A stretch of 64,000 nucleotides of DNA, taken from the IMG/VR virus record IMGVR_UViG_3300007770_000580, positions 1-64,000 of that record, one strand, 5' to 3'. Shown here in pieces: positions 33,165-42,405 of this stretch (position 1 is the stretch's first letter; every line of letters starts with the position of its first letter). Below the pieces are notes generated by a model. The model had not been told where the DNA came from and made no database searches. It worked only from the letters and a program-made list of their open reading frames with translations. The position numbers were made by a program, and so were the translations under genes. Source of the DNA: a virus.

Positions 33165-33590
33165 TTAGGCCGCGATAGAACTTGAATTACTTCTATGATC
33201 TGATTGTCCACCCGTACTTGCCATGTCATATTCAGCAGGTTGTGTGTCACTGGTTGCCAATATACTGTCTGGATCGACCATTCGAATAGTTTTATTTTCG
33301 CCGTCTATTGTTTTAATTTTAATACCACGTGTCCATCTACCATGGTTAACTAAAACCCATTGGCCGGGTTCTATGTCGTATTGTTCTGGACCCGTTCTAT
33401 AGACTAAGCCCCAGCGCGGACGAATGCCGCGCTCTTTCCCGTCGTCATCAGGAATTATAATTCCTGCTTTTGTTACAGTTTCTCCAACGCTCATATCCTC
33501 GACAATAACTCTGTCACGAATAGCACGAAGATTACCACTTAAATAATATGTTTTGTTTGGACTATGCGATAAAAAATCGTTTGAATCCAT
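33165..33590 (-). CDS. GroES/gp31-like co-chaperonin
   Basis: A 141-residue protein. The core LRAIRDRVIVEDMSVGETV and TKAGIIIPDDDGKERGIRPR matches the GroES beta-barrel and its mobile loop (which ends in hydrophobic residues that dock on GroEL), and GQWVLVNHGRWTRGIKI fits the second half. T4 gp31 replaces GroES for capsid folding, and a similar role is likely. A strong AGGAGG ribosome binding site lies just upstream. The Ser-rich C-terminal tail is extra. Confidence 0.75.
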   Translation of the reverse strand: MDSNDFLSHSPNKTYYLSGNLRAIRDRVIVEDMSVGETVTKAGIIIPDDDGKERGIRPRWGLVYRTGPEQYDIEPGQWVLVNHGRWTRGIKIKTIDGENKTIRMVDPDSILATSDTQPAEYDMASTGGQSDHRSNSSSIAA

Positions 33591-33601
33591 TTTTCCTCCT
33601 A

Positions 33602-34147
33602 TTATAAATCGAGATTGTCTAAACCACCAGTTACTGCTTTTGGCAACTTTTCTTCTTCTTTAGCCTTTTTGTCTTTAGCAATTGTTTTTGCTTTCGCCGT
33701 GGCGTTTTTCATCTTCTTTTCTAAAGCAGACTGGGTTTCCTTGTCAGCGTCTTTTGTTGTTTGACCTAAAATATCTTGTTTTGTTTTTTGTTTCGCCGGG
33801 GTTTTTACAGGAGCACTTGACACCTCTGGTTTAGGTTGTTTGTCAATGCTCATCGCCGCCGAAACAGTCTTGGGCTCTTTATCTTCAACAGAAATTCTAT
33901 CTTCAGTAATATGTCCGACAGACTGGCCTTTTACCACGGCATTTGGATTAGCTGCGTAGTAATCTGAAGCAGTTTCAGTCCTTGTTTTAATAATTTCGCC
34001 ATTGGGGCCAATTTCATCACCCCTAGCGTTAACAGGATTATTACCAACTGCTAATGTTGTTTCATTTCTCAAAACCATTGCTTCCATATCCATAATTTTC
34101 CCTGCCGCTGTTCTATATGTTTTTCTTGATGTATTATCTCTAGCCAT
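33602..34147 (-). CDS. Hypothetical Lys-rich protein (181 aa)
   Basis: A 181-residue, low-complexity protein. An N-terminal ordered part (MARDNTSRKTYRTAAGKIMD) is followed by a disordered, Lys/Ala/Glu-rich C-terminus (KMKNATAKAKTIAKDKKAKE). It has an AGGAG ribosome binding site and a late element upstream. It could be a DNA-binding or scaffold-type protein, but nothing specific is seen. Confidence 0.55.
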   Translation of the reverse strand: MARDNTSRKTYRTAAGKIMDMEAMVLRNETTLAVGNNPVNARGDEIGPNGEIIKTRTETASDYYAANPNAVVKGQSVGHITEDRISVEDKEPKTVSAAMSIDKQPKPEVSSAPVKTPAKQKTKQDILGQTTKDADKETQSALEKKMKNATAKAKTIAKDKKAKEEEKLPKAVTGGLDNLDL

Positions 34148-34172
34148 TATATACTCCTAAATAATATACATA

Positions 34173-34180
34173 TATTTATT
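34173..34180 (-). promoter_or_regulatory. T4-type late promoter element
   Basis: Minus-strand AATAAATA about 26 nt upstream of the 181-aa gene, overlapping the end of the DnaE-like gene. Confidence 0.4.
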
Positions 34181-34685
34181 TAAAAAATTCATTCGGATCT
34201 AAATTATACTTTAAACTATCTATCTTATGTACTCCTAACAAGTACAAAACGTGACTGGCTACACTAGAGCCGCGTCCAACACCCCATACAATATTGTTTT
34301 CACGCATTGTATCTACTAGATATTTTAAAAAACATAATGCACCAAAAAAATTAATCTTTTGATACTCTAATAATTCATGCCCTACTCTTTGTAGTTCTGC
34401 ATCATTACTACACAGATCTAACAGATATTTTGCAATATCTAAATCTTTATATTCCTGTGGCATATACCAATTTTGCTGATATTGCTCGTCAAATTCTTCT
34501 ACACTAATGTTTGGTTCTGTGTATTGGGTGAGTTTGTCTGTATCAATATACAAATTTTCTATTGCGTCATTAAACTTTTGTACATCAGTAATATTAACTT
34601 TAGTCAAGTCAGCATTGGGATTATTGTAGAGAACTTCTACAACTTCTTTTTCATCCAATACGTGATCGCCATACTTATTCATCAT
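34176..34685 (-). CDS. Stand-alone DnaE/PolC-like fragment (169 aa)
   Basis: A 169-residue protein whose last 45 residues (NIVWGVGRGSSVASHVLYLL ... VHKIDSLKYNLDPNEFF) match the GRGSxxGS nucleotidyltransferase motif of bacterial DNA polymerase III alpha subunits. The remainder of the polymerase (catalytic aspartates, fingers, OB fold) is absent. Short proteins like this occur in marine T4-like phages. Their job is unknown, and catalysis is unlikely without the missing aspartates. Confidence 0.65.
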   Translation of the reverse strand: MMNKYGDHVLDEKEVVEVLYNNPNADLTKVNITDVQKFNDAIENLYIDTDKLTQYTEPNISVEEFDEQYQQNWYMPQEYKDLDIAKYLLDLCSNDAELQRVGHELLEYQKINFFGALCFLKYLVDTMRENNIVWGVGRGSSVASHVLYLLGVHKIDSLKYNLDPNEFFK

Positions 34686-35310
34686 ACATTTTACGCCATT
34701 GTGCTAAAAGCATTTTAGAAAAAAACTTATGTGCTTTGGGGCCATAATGCTCATTATCTTCGGCTTTGTCATAATCATATTTGGTTAATGCGATTGGGCA
34801 GAATGTATTATAGCATTTCATATTATCAAAAAATATGCTGATAATCGATTCAGTATTACCATAGTAGTTTGTATTAGGATGACCTAACGTAAAAAATAAA
34901 AATTTCGAATTAGTCGCCTTTAATAAATTTACCATCCTTTTTACTTGCTCAAAAAATAAACTATATAGTACTTCGTCTGTATATACTTCTAGTTGTGATT
35001 TTGTAAATTGACGATAATTACTGTGTGCATCGTAGTCTACGCCGTTTAACTTAATTCTATATATATCAGTAAATTGTATTATTACTTTTTTGTTTTGTAA
35101 TTTGTATGTATTAAGTTTTTCTTCGGTCAAGTAATTTCCTCGACCGCTATGTGCGTCTATCAGGGGAATTAAATTTAATTCTTTCGCAAGTAAATGAGTA
35201 TAAACAGTATCTTTATTACTGTGGCCAATACCCTCTGTATGACTGCATCCTATAAATAAGATTTCGTTATCTTTTATTTCGTTATTTGTTTCATTATTAA
35301 TATAAATCAT
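34675..35310 (-). CDS. SGNH-hydrolase-like protein (copy 1)
   Basis: A 211-residue protein with FIGCSHTEGIG near the N-terminus (Ser block I, here SH instead of GDS) and EHYGPKAHKFFS near the C-terminus (block V His). This is the outline of SGNH esterases/acetyl transferases. A second such protein lies at 36693-37355. Could modify acyl groups on surface glycans; inferred from fold motifs only. It overlaps its neighbours by a few bases. Confidence 0.55.
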   Translation of the reverse strand: MIYINNETNNEIKDNEILFIGCSHTEGIGHSNKDTVYTHLLAKELNLIPLIDAHSGRGNYLTEEKLNTYKLQNKKVIIQFTDIYRIKLNGVDYDAHSNYRQFTKSQLEVYTDEVLYSLFFEQVKRMVNLLKATNSKFLFFTLGHPNTNYYGNTESIISIFFDNMKCYNTFCPIALTKYDYDKAEDNEHYGPKAHKFFSKMLLAQWRKMYDE

Positions 35311-35540
35311 TTTTTAACGTCAATAAGTTCGTCGTATTTGTCTTTACCCTTCTCAATTGATTCCATATGCCGTCTGTTTAATTCTTCTTGGTATTCAGCA
35401 AGTATGCCTTGCATTTGTGCAACACTATTAAACATGCCCGCCTGCGCGGCTTGTCCTAACTTCTTTTGTAGATTATTTAATCGTTCCATAAGATCATCAT
35501 CAGATAAATCCCGAACGTTTTCTATTAGTGGATTGAACAT
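35307..35540 (-). CDS. Hypothetical small helical protein (77 aa)
   Basis: A 77-residue protein starting MFNPLIENVRDLSDDDLMER, predicted all-helical. The AGGAG ribosome binding site 6 nt before this ATG decides the start over an upstream in-frame ATG. It resembles small conserved proteins near dUTPase in marine T4-like phages. Function unknown. Confidence 0.6.
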   Translation of the reverse strand: MFNPLIENVRDLSDDDLMERLNNLQKKLGQAAQAGMFNSVAQMQGILAEYQEELNRRHMESIEKGKDKYDELIDVKK

Positions 35541-35541
35541 A

Positions 35542-36078
35542 TTAAACTCCTGTGTGCCCAAATCCCCCTTGCCTATTTGTTTTTGGGCTAGGTGGAGTAA
35601 TTACTTCTTGTAATTTCATATGGGTGTCGTCGTGAAACTCTAATTGGGCAATTCTATCTCCCTCCCATACTACAAAATGTTCTTGGCTAATGTTGTGTAG
35701 CATAATAAAAGTTTCATGATAATAATCGCTATCAACAATGCCTTCGCAGTTAGCAACTGTAATGCCAGATTTCCAGGCCAATCCACTACGAGGATGAATA
35801 CGTATGCTGTATCCCTCTGGTATATCAAATATTAATCCAGTAGGAATAAGACATCTGTGACCTGGTAGTAATTTTATGCTATAAAAATCTTTGGGAGAAC
35901 CACCCCATGACTTGTATGCATTTAACTGTACAGGTCTATTTGTTTCGTCAAAACTTTTGACATATCGTTCATGGAAACACGCATGTACATCATAACACGC
36001 CGCGTAATCTGTTGCTCTTATTGGTTCTTTTGCTTTTTGTGATATTTTATAATAATCAACAATTAGTTGTACGCTCAT
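35542..36078 (-). CDS. dut: dUTPase
   Basis: About 178 residues with the trimeric dUTPase motifs: IRIHPRSGLAWKSGITVANC (motif 2 with PRSGLA, then motif 3), GIVDSDYYHE in place of GxIDxDYRGE, and a C-terminal glycine motif NRQGGFGHTG. Removes dUTP and supplies dUMP for dTMP synthesis. An insertion of about 30 residues after motif 1 makes it longer than the bacterial enzyme. The ATG at 36076-36078 overlaps the upstream TGA (ATGA). Confidence 0.88.
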   Translation of the reverse strand: MSVQLIVDYYKISQKAKEPIRATDYAACYDVHACFHERYVKSFDETNRPVQLNAYKSWGGSPKDFYSIKLLPGHRCLIPTGLIFDIPEGYSIRIHPRSGLAWKSGITVANCEGIVDSDYYHETFIMLHNISQEHFVVWEGDRIAQLEFHDDTHMKLQEVITPPSPKTNRQGGFGHTGV

Positions 36079-36644
36079 ATGCAATTTGTCCTTCTATTGT
36101 TTAATTTTGTATCGAACATGAATTTAAAGTGTTGAAAATAACTTTTATATGATTGATCAATTTCATATCCAAATTGTTTTAATAGTTTTTCCTCTAACCT
36201 TAGTGCTTCATACTCGTTCCATTCTATACACTTTATATTAAGTAATCGATGTCTATCATGTATGTAATGGACTGTTTCGTGTATAATAGTTCCTACATCA
36301 TACGGGTCTGATAGGTCAATTGTATTTCTTAAATAAATTGTACCGTACTGATAAAATGCTTCTATTTCATCTAGTGCTACACAAGTCTTATAAGAATTTG
36401 AGTTTTGACTAGAACTACGCCGCGAGCACCATTCTTCGGCTAAAGTTTGTCTATCAACTAATTCAACAGTCAATGGCAATATATGTTGTGTAGGATATTC
36501 TGAATATTCATGTTCAATCGCCATGATTGTTTTATGAGTTAACTCATATATAAGAAACTCTAATTTGGTTAATTCAGCATGGCCAACCGACCCCTGTACA
36601 GGAGCAGATATTGCCATCAGTAAAATCAGAATATACTTTTTCAT
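36075..36644 (-). CDS. Secreted zinc-metallopeptidase-like protein, leaderless
   Basis: A 189-residue protein with a signal peptide (MKKYILILLMAISAPVQGSV) and the zinc-binding motif HETVH in GTIIHETVHYIHDRHR (about 140-155). Several cysteines suggest periplasmic disulfides. The ATG lies exactly 6 nt after the -10 hexamer of a box-controlled promoter and has no ribosome binding site, so the transcript should be leaderless. It could act on host peptidoglycan or envelope proteins; unproven. Confidence 0.6.
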   Translation of the reverse strand: MKKYILILLMAISAPVQGSVGHAELTKLEFLIYELTHKTIMAIEHEYSEYPTQHILPLTVELVDRQTLAEEWCSRRSSSQNSNSYKTCVALDEIEAFYQYGTIYLRNTIDLSDPYDVGTIIHETVHYIHDRHRLLNIKCIEWNEYEALRLEEKLLKQFGYEIDQSYKSYFQHFKFMFDTKLNNRRTNCI

Positions 36645-36650
36645 ACAATT

Positions 36651-36704
36651 AGTATAATGTATTTTACTACGAAAATCAAGATTTTGGTGTAGCTAAGTGT
36701 TTGA
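36651..36704 (-). promoter_or_regulatory. Sigma70-type promoter with upstream 11-bp box (P-box 2), leaderless
   Basis: Minus strand: box TCAAACACTTA (36694-36704), 14 nt, -35 TTGATT (36674-36679), 17 nt, -10 TATACT (36651-36656), 6 nt, ATG. The box lies inside the 3' end of the SGNH-like gene. Confidence 0.75.
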
Positions 36705-37355
36705 TATTAAATGCTTTACTTTTGGTAGTAAAAAATCGGCCCACGCTTTATGAGCATCTGCGCCATGGTGGAAATACTTCGGATTAGACGGCGTAAATCC
36801 TCTATTTTCTAACCAAAAATAATAGGCTGATTCTTGATTATATGGGTTTATATAGCACTCCTCAGGAAAATCATATTTAGGAAGATTATAGTCATTTATA
36901 TGTTTAAAGGTCTCATACGCATTAAAAAATAAATGTTTTATATTTCTTTCTTTCAATTCACAATGTAATCCATAAATGTCGCAGTAATTTTTCATTAATT
37001 TATATATCTGCATAGGGTGTTCATTTGTCCGTAATACGTATTTTTTATATTCACTAATTAATTCCTGAGGAAAATCACCATGGCCAGCACAACTAGAGTT
37101 TACATTATATTTTTTGTTTTTGTGTTCCCATACCTCCCTTTCGAAAGTACTCCATCCTATTATAATAAAGTCGGGTCTGTTATTTTCTATATATGATAAT
37201 GTGCGTTCAATAATACTAGTATTGGAACAACCAACTTCTGCGTGATTAACGTAGGTATAATTGAAAGAGTCAGCAATATGTTTTCCATATGCAAATTCAG
37301 GACCGCCTGCATCATAGCCATAAGAATGGCTATCCCCATTTATATACAAAATCAT
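36693..37355 (-). CDS. SGNH-hydrolase-like protein (copy 2)
   Basis: A 220-residue protein with INGDSHSYGYD at the N-terminus (block I GDS) and KYFHHGADAHKAWADFL near the C-terminus (block V D-x-x-H). The NHAEVGCSNTSI segment may be block II. A GDSL/SGNH-type esterase or a relative that acts on sugars. It follows the first structural gene with a 7-nt gap. Its distal codons contain the box of the next promoter. Confidence 0.6.
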   Translation of the reverse strand: MILYINGDSHSYGYDAGGPEFAYGKHIADSFNYTYVNHAEVGCSNTSIIERTLSYIENNRPDFIIIGWSTFEREVWEHKNKKYNVNSSCAGHGDFPQELISEYKKYVLRTNEHPMQIYKLMKNYCDIYGLHCELKERNIKHLFFNAYETFKHINDYNLPKYDFPEECYINPYNQESAYYFWLENRGFTPSNPKYFHHGADAHKAWADFLLPKVKHLISNT

Positions 37356-37362
37356 TTAGCTA

Positions 37363-39201
37363 TTACGTGCCGTAATAAGGAATCTTATACGCGGTACCAC
37401 CAACTTTAATACTAATATAACCTTCTACTTGTGCTGGAACGTCACCATTTGAGCCTGCTGTTGCAGTTGTAGCAGTTGCAACATCAAAGTCTACAGTACC
37501 TGTTCCGTTTGGATCTAGTACTAGGTCTTCATTAGTGTCTGTAGATACAGTTACTGACGTGCCGTCACCGGATAGTTTAACTGTGCCTGTTCCATCTGGT
37601 GCAAGTTCAATATTAGCATTTGAACTATTAGCAGTAGTAATTGCTGAATCAACAACAATTATGCCTCTTAAATCAATACTACCAGTGCCATCTGGATTAA
37701 TTATTAAATCATCATTACCTGGTGAATTAGGTGTAGTAATTGTTGGATTGGTTCCTCCAATAATTACGATACCTGTGCCATCTGGAGCAATAGTCATGTT
37801 TGCATTTGAAGCACTTGGTGTTCGTAATGTAGGAGTACCGCCTGTGCTTAATTCAAGTACATCGGATTGTAATGATGTTAGTCCTGTTACTGTATCATTT
37901 AGATTAACTCTAAACTTATCAGGTTCCATACTTATATTAGCGTTAGATCCGCCAGTAATGTATAATGTATCGCCATTTTCAATTAATTCTTGTATAGTAA
38001 CAGTACCGCCTGACGTATAAGCAGTAAAGGCTGAACCATTAACAGTTGTTGTTAGTCCAACGTCACTATATAATGCAAATGTTGTGCTTGAATAAGATGT
38101 TCTTTTTGCAAAATATGTGTTGGTATTCAACTCTGTCATACCACTAACACTCGCAATTAAGACTTTACAACCATCTTCTAAATAATGATCTGCAGATGTA
38201 GTTATAACTACTGGATTTGCTTGTGTAGCACCTGATATATTAATAACAACACCATTGCGCAATGGAATATTAGCAATTGTACCTGAAGAAACAGTTAGAT
38301 CAACATATTCTTTTGAAGCAAGTGAATTAGTACCAAATCCTGCACGATCTTTATAACCCGCAGGAACGTTAACGGCACCTGTGCCATTTGGTGAAATATT
38401 TAATGTTTGGTTTGATGCCGCTGTATTAATAATCGCTGTAGTACCTGCTATAGAAATTTCACCAGTGCCATTTGGTGATAATGTAATATCACCATTGGTG
38501 TCTGTAGATGAAATAGTATTGCCATCAAGTTGTAAGTTATCTGTTTTTACTGTGCCTGTACCGTTAGGAGAAAGTGTAATATCACCATTAGTATTGGTAG
38601 AACTAATAGTGTTTCCTGAAATTTGCATATTCCCTAAAGCAGTATCACTTTGTGTTAAATCTTCTACTAAAACAGTTGTACCACCATCAATAGTACTAAA
38701 GTCATAAATGTAAGTACCAGTTGATGGGAAAGTAATAACAAGCGAGGACATTCCTTGAATAGTATTTGCGCCTAATGTAACAGCCGCCGGCAAGGTTAGC
38801 GTGTGTGCTACATCGGTGATCGTTACGATAAATCTTACTCTACCGCCTTTTCCTGAACTAGGCCAATTGGTAAAAGATAACGTAGATATTGCATTTAGTG
38901 TTGCAGTATGTATAATACCCGATGTCACGTCTATTGCCGCCGCGCCACCTACAGTACCCAGCGCATTAACTGAGTCTGCGTTGTTTTTCATTATCGCTTT
39001 ACTAATAATGCCTGTAAAGGTAAAATCATTTTCAGCAGTTAATGTAACTGAGGATGTTTGTAATACCTCAATTTCACTCTTTGCTGTAGTAAAATTTGTT
39101 TTTATATTTGTAAAATTGTCTCTAAATCCTTGACTGTCATTGTCTTGACCAGCTACTGGATATGTTCCGTCAATATTACTGGGGTTTATTGAACTTGCCA
39201 T
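37363..39201 (-). CDS. Virion structural protein with repeated beta modules (612 aa)
   Basis: The N-terminus MASSINPSNIDGTYPVAGQD followed by NDSQGFRDNFTNIKTNF is characteristic of a structural protein of marine T4-like phages. The middle has at least six imperfect repeats of the form TISSTNTNGDITLSPNGTGT, a parallel-beta-type fibre motif. The protein is acidic and poor in Cys. It follows two other large structural genes at 2-3 nt spacing. Probably a tail fibre or baseplate-associated protein. Confidence 0.7.
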   Translation of the reverse strand: MASSINPSNIDGTYPVAGQDNDSQGFRDNFTNIKTNFTTAKSEIEVLQTSSVTLTAENDFTFTGIISKAIMKNNADSVNALGTVGGAAAIDVTSGIIHTATLNAISTLSFTNWPSSGKGGRVRFIVTITDVAHTLTLPAAVTLGANTIQGMSSLVITFPSTGTYIYDFSTIDGGTTVLVEDLTQSDTALGNMQISGNTISSTNTNGDITLSPNGTGTVKTDNLQLDGNTISSTDTNGDITLSPNGTGEISIAGTTAIINTAASNQTLNISPNGTGAVNVPAGYKDRAGFGTNSLASKEYVDLTVSSGTIANIPLRNGVVINISGATQANPVVITTSADHYLEDGCKVLIASVSGMTELNTNTYFAKRTSYSSTTFALYSDVGLTTTVNGSAFTAYTSGGTVTIQELIENGDTLYITGGSNANISMEPDKFRVNLNDTVTGLTSLQSDVLELSTGGTPTLRTPSASNANMTIAPDGTGIVIIGGTNPTITTPNSPGNDDLIINPDGTGSIDLRGIIVVDSAITTANSSNANIELAPDGTGTVKLSGDGTSVTVSTDTNEDLVLDPNGTGTVDFDVATATTATAGSNGDVPAQVEGYISIKVGGTAYKIPYYGT

Positions 39202-39203
39202 TT

Positions 39204-40928
39204 TTATTCATATACTCCTGTTTTTGGGAATTTTATGTATTTATCCTTTTCGCCCACTTTATGGTATGTCTGTGGTGCGTATTCTGTATATATCACATAG
39301 TACTTATCATTATTTAGCGGTACAAAATTAAAGGTTATACTTTTAAATTGTGCTACGTAATCTTTTACTGGTGTTAGTTTACCAGCTGTCCCAGCATTTG
39401 AGCTGTCACCAAATATTACAATTTCATTAGATCTGTCAATATATTGATTTAGGTTAAACGTTTGTACTGAGCCGTCACCGGTTATAGTTTGGACAATGTC
39501 CAAAAATTTCATATCATCCTCATCAAAAGTTGTTGTGTCTGTATTCCATGTTGTATAAATCCGCGTAGCAAATCTATCAGCGTCTATATCATATGACAAA
39601 GATAAATCATTGTCCCATTCATATCTATCAACTTGTAACAAGAAATTATTAGGATTAAAATTAGAACGTTTAATTAAAAATTTAATTCTTTCTGCTTCTC
39701 CTGGTTTTACGTATGCTAAGGGAGCAACAGACTGATATTGCAACGTGGTTCCGTCTTCTTGTTCTGTTGACATCCAACTAGGTAATGATTTTGCTTCGCT
39801 AACTACTTCTCCTATTTCGTCTGTTAGTCTTTTACGCATGTTTTTAAAACTGTTAGGATAAACATCGTAGGCAGGATCCCATGTTGTCATATCAGCCGAG
39901 TAATCTGCGACACCCGGACTACTGCCTAAACTAGCGCGTATCTTTCCACTTGAAGCGTATATAGGCGCAAAACTAAAATCAGTGCCACTCAAATTAATTA
40001 ATTCTTCTTCAGACGAACTAAGTTCTTCTATTTCATAATATATTATTTCATACTCTACTTTACCATTAACATAAGATCTAGCACTTTTTAAATCACCAAA
40101 TCTTAGTGTTTTAGTATAATGGTATTCTTCAAGTTGATGCATATAGGTTTCTAAGTACTTTGGATTAAGACCTGATTTAACTAAGATTTTTATGTCACGT
40201 TGTAATCCAAAACGCTCATCATTTTTTCTATATAAAGCATCTTGATCAAAGATATTAAAATCGGAAGTAAAGTCTTGCCAATTGGATTTATCTTTAAGAT
40301 GAGGTAACGCAACGCAGTACATATTTTGCCATGGGCTTGCACTCAACGCACTGACTGTGACTTTATAATCCTGAAAAGAACTAACACCCAATCCTCCTGG
40401 AATATCTGCAGACGCAATCGCCCCAGATCCGCCGCCTCCTGTAAATGTAATTGTAGGTTGATGCGTGAATCCTTCTCCTTCATTTGTGATTGTTACGGTG
40501 TTTACTGCGCCACCTGATATTGTGCATGTTGCTGTTGCTCGTATGCCGCCCCCTCCTGTTATGGTAACATCAGGAGCAGATGTGTAACCACTGCCGCCAT
40601 CAATAATTGATATTGATAGCAATGGCCCAATGGTATTATAGGCTTCTGCAGTAAATGTAAAACTACTGTCCCAAGTAGTAATAGTTTCTAATTTACTATC
40701 TGTAACAGAAAATGTAGTTGTCCCTTTATCAAATAAGGTTGTATTGCGGAACGTAGTTCTACCTACTATTGAACCATCCTGTACAAGTTTTAATCCTTGT
40801 GGAAGTTCTCCTGCGTTTTTATATCTTTTCAATCTTATGAATAAATCCGGTCCGTCTGGTGCGCTCGCATTAATTTGTAATTTACTAGGTTTACCTGCTA
40901 TAATAGTTCCTAAATCTATAATACTCAT
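39204..40928 (-). CDS. Virion structural protein, baseplate or tail associated (574 aa)
   Basis: Starts MSIIDLGTIIAGKPSKLQIN at the ATG at 40926-40928, which overlaps the upstream stop (ATGA). A longer frame would need TTG. It contains beta repeats such as ISIIDGGSGYTSAPDVTITG and TITNEGEGFTHQPTITFTGG, found in phage baseplate and fibre proteins, followed by a large globular C-terminal part. Exact role unknown. Confidence 0.65.
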   Translation of the reverse strand: MSIIDLGTIIAGKPSKLQINASAPDGPDLFIRLKRYKNAGELPQGLKLVQDGSIVGRTTFRNTTLFDKGTTTFSVTDSKLETITTWDSSFTFTAEAYNTIGPLLSISIIDGGSGYTSAPDVTITGGGGIRATATCTISGGAVNTVTITNEGEGFTHQPTITFTGGGGSGAIASADIPGGLGVSSFQDYKVTVSALSASPWQNMYCVALPHLKDKSNWQDFTSDFNIFDQDALYRKNDERFGLQRDIKILVKSGLNPKYLETYMHQLEEYHYTKTLRFGDLKSARSYVNGKVEYEIIYYEIEELSSSEEELINLSGTDFSFAPIYASSGKIRASLGSSPGVADYSADMTTWDPAYDVYPNSFKNMRKRLTDEIGEVVSEAKSLPSWMSTEQEDGTTLQYQSVAPLAYVKPGEAERIKFLIKRSNFNPNNFLLQVDRYEWDNDLSLSYDIDADRFATRIYTTWNTDTTTFDEDDMKFLDIVQTITGDGSVQTFNLNQYIDRSNEIVIFGDSSNAGTAGKLTPVKDYVAQFKSITFNFVPLNNDKYYVIYTEYAPQTYHKVGEKDKYIKFPKTGVYE

Positions 40929-42013
40929 GACCAATTTACCTGTACTTCGTCACTTCCTTGGACGGTTAACGTATACTCTACCCATTCTCCGTAAATTGTT
41001 ATTGCTTTATTTGGATTATAAGCAGTATCAGTATGAAGATTTTTTGGCCTAATAGAAAATTTATATTCAGTCACTGTGATTGTCATACTTGGAATAGATC
41101 CATAAAGCAAGCATGACCCTTCGCCGTCTGTAGCATCGGCATCATATGCCCCTTCAAATACCAAAGTAGAAGGTTTATTTCCTGATATTTCAAAGTATAT
41201 GTTAGGCAAGTCTTCAAGTAATTTTCCAAAAAATGTTTCTATATAATAATTGTCATGTCTAAACTTTCCGACAGATGCGGGCAAAGTAGACATCCACGGT
41301 CTTCCAAATAGGTAAACATCTGCTAACCACATGTTCGAATCACTATCTACTGTTATATTGTTACCAAATGCGTCAGCCGTCCTATCTGCCCTGCCATCAT
41401 TGATGGCATGAACAGCAATGCTAAATTCTCGTTCAATAGTAAATTGTCCATCCGTTACACTGACAAAAAATGTATATTCAGTACTGTTACCACTCAATTT
41501 ATCTAATCTACCAGTAATTTGTCCATTCGTAGTACCTAAAGTTAAGCCAGGAGGTAAAAGACCATTAGTAATGGTATACGTTAAATCATCCTCATCGGAG
41601 TCAATTGCCGCAACACTTATATTCACTTCTTCACCGTCGTGTACATCTAATAGTTTTCCAGAAGCAGTTGACCAAACTGGAGAATCTGGTCCAGCAACAG
41701 TTAAACTAAATGTTCTGTCTGCTATAAGATTTTCTGCATCTGTTATTCTAATAACAAATGTACTAGTAACATTTTCGCTAACTTCATATGGAACACCTTT
41801 TAATTTACTACGTTGTGTAGGTATGCCATCAATAATCCCAGTGTGGGCCATGGCAATGCCGGCCGGAAGTTTACCGGCCAACAATGTAAATGTTAAACCA
41901 GTATTATTACTTGATTCTTCAGGGTCTCTGCCTACTAATTGTAAATTATAAAATTCTAATTCTTGTATTGTACCTAGGTCACCCGCGTCAGTTATCCAGT
42001 ACGGTACGGCCAT
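40925..42013 (-). CDS. Virion structural protein with cadherin-like Ig domains (362 aa)
   Basis: Contains at least two putative-Ig/cadherin-like modules: TFTLLAGKLPAGIAMAHTGI and LTYTITNGLLPPGLTLGTTN each end in the I-x-G signature. Such domains decorate phage tails and help adhesion to sugars. It is the second gene of the four-gene structural operon (42273 to 37363). Confidence 0.65.
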   Translation of the reverse strand: MAVPYWITDAGDLGTIQELEFYNLQLVGRDPEESSNNTGLTFTLLAGKLPAGIAMAHTGIIDGIPTQRSKLKGVPYEVSENVTSTFVIRITDAENLIADRTFSLTVAGPDSPVWSTASGKLLDVHDGEEVNISVAAIDSDEDDLTYTITNGLLPPGLTLGTTNGQITGRLDKLSGNSTEYTFFVSVTDGQFTIEREFSIAVHAINDGRADRTADAFGNNITVDSDSNMWLADVYLFGRPWMSTLPASVGKFRHDNYYIETFFGKLLEDLPNIYFEISGNKPSTLVFEGAYDADATDGEGSCLLYGSIPSMTITVTEYKFSIRPKNLHTDTAYNPNKAITIYGEWVEYTLTVQGSDEVQVNWS

Positions 42014-42018
42014 TTATT

Positions 42019-42288
<270 letters not shown>

Positions 42289-42380
42289 CTAAAATATATC
42301 TACTAGTATTTAGCCTATTTTTTAAATCTACAAACACACAAATTATAGTATGCTTATATTATTATTAAGTTCTTACATTA

Positions 42381-42388
42381 AATAAATA
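42381..42388 (+). promoter_or_regulatory. T4-type late promoter element upstream of the HtrA-like gene
   Basis: AATAAATA on the plus strand, followed by a leader with an AGAGG ribosome binding site (42393-42397) before the ATG at 42406. The 42274-42405 divergent region shows no other gene. Confidence 0.45.
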
Positions 42389-42405
42389 ATATAGAGGCAG
42401 ATCAT

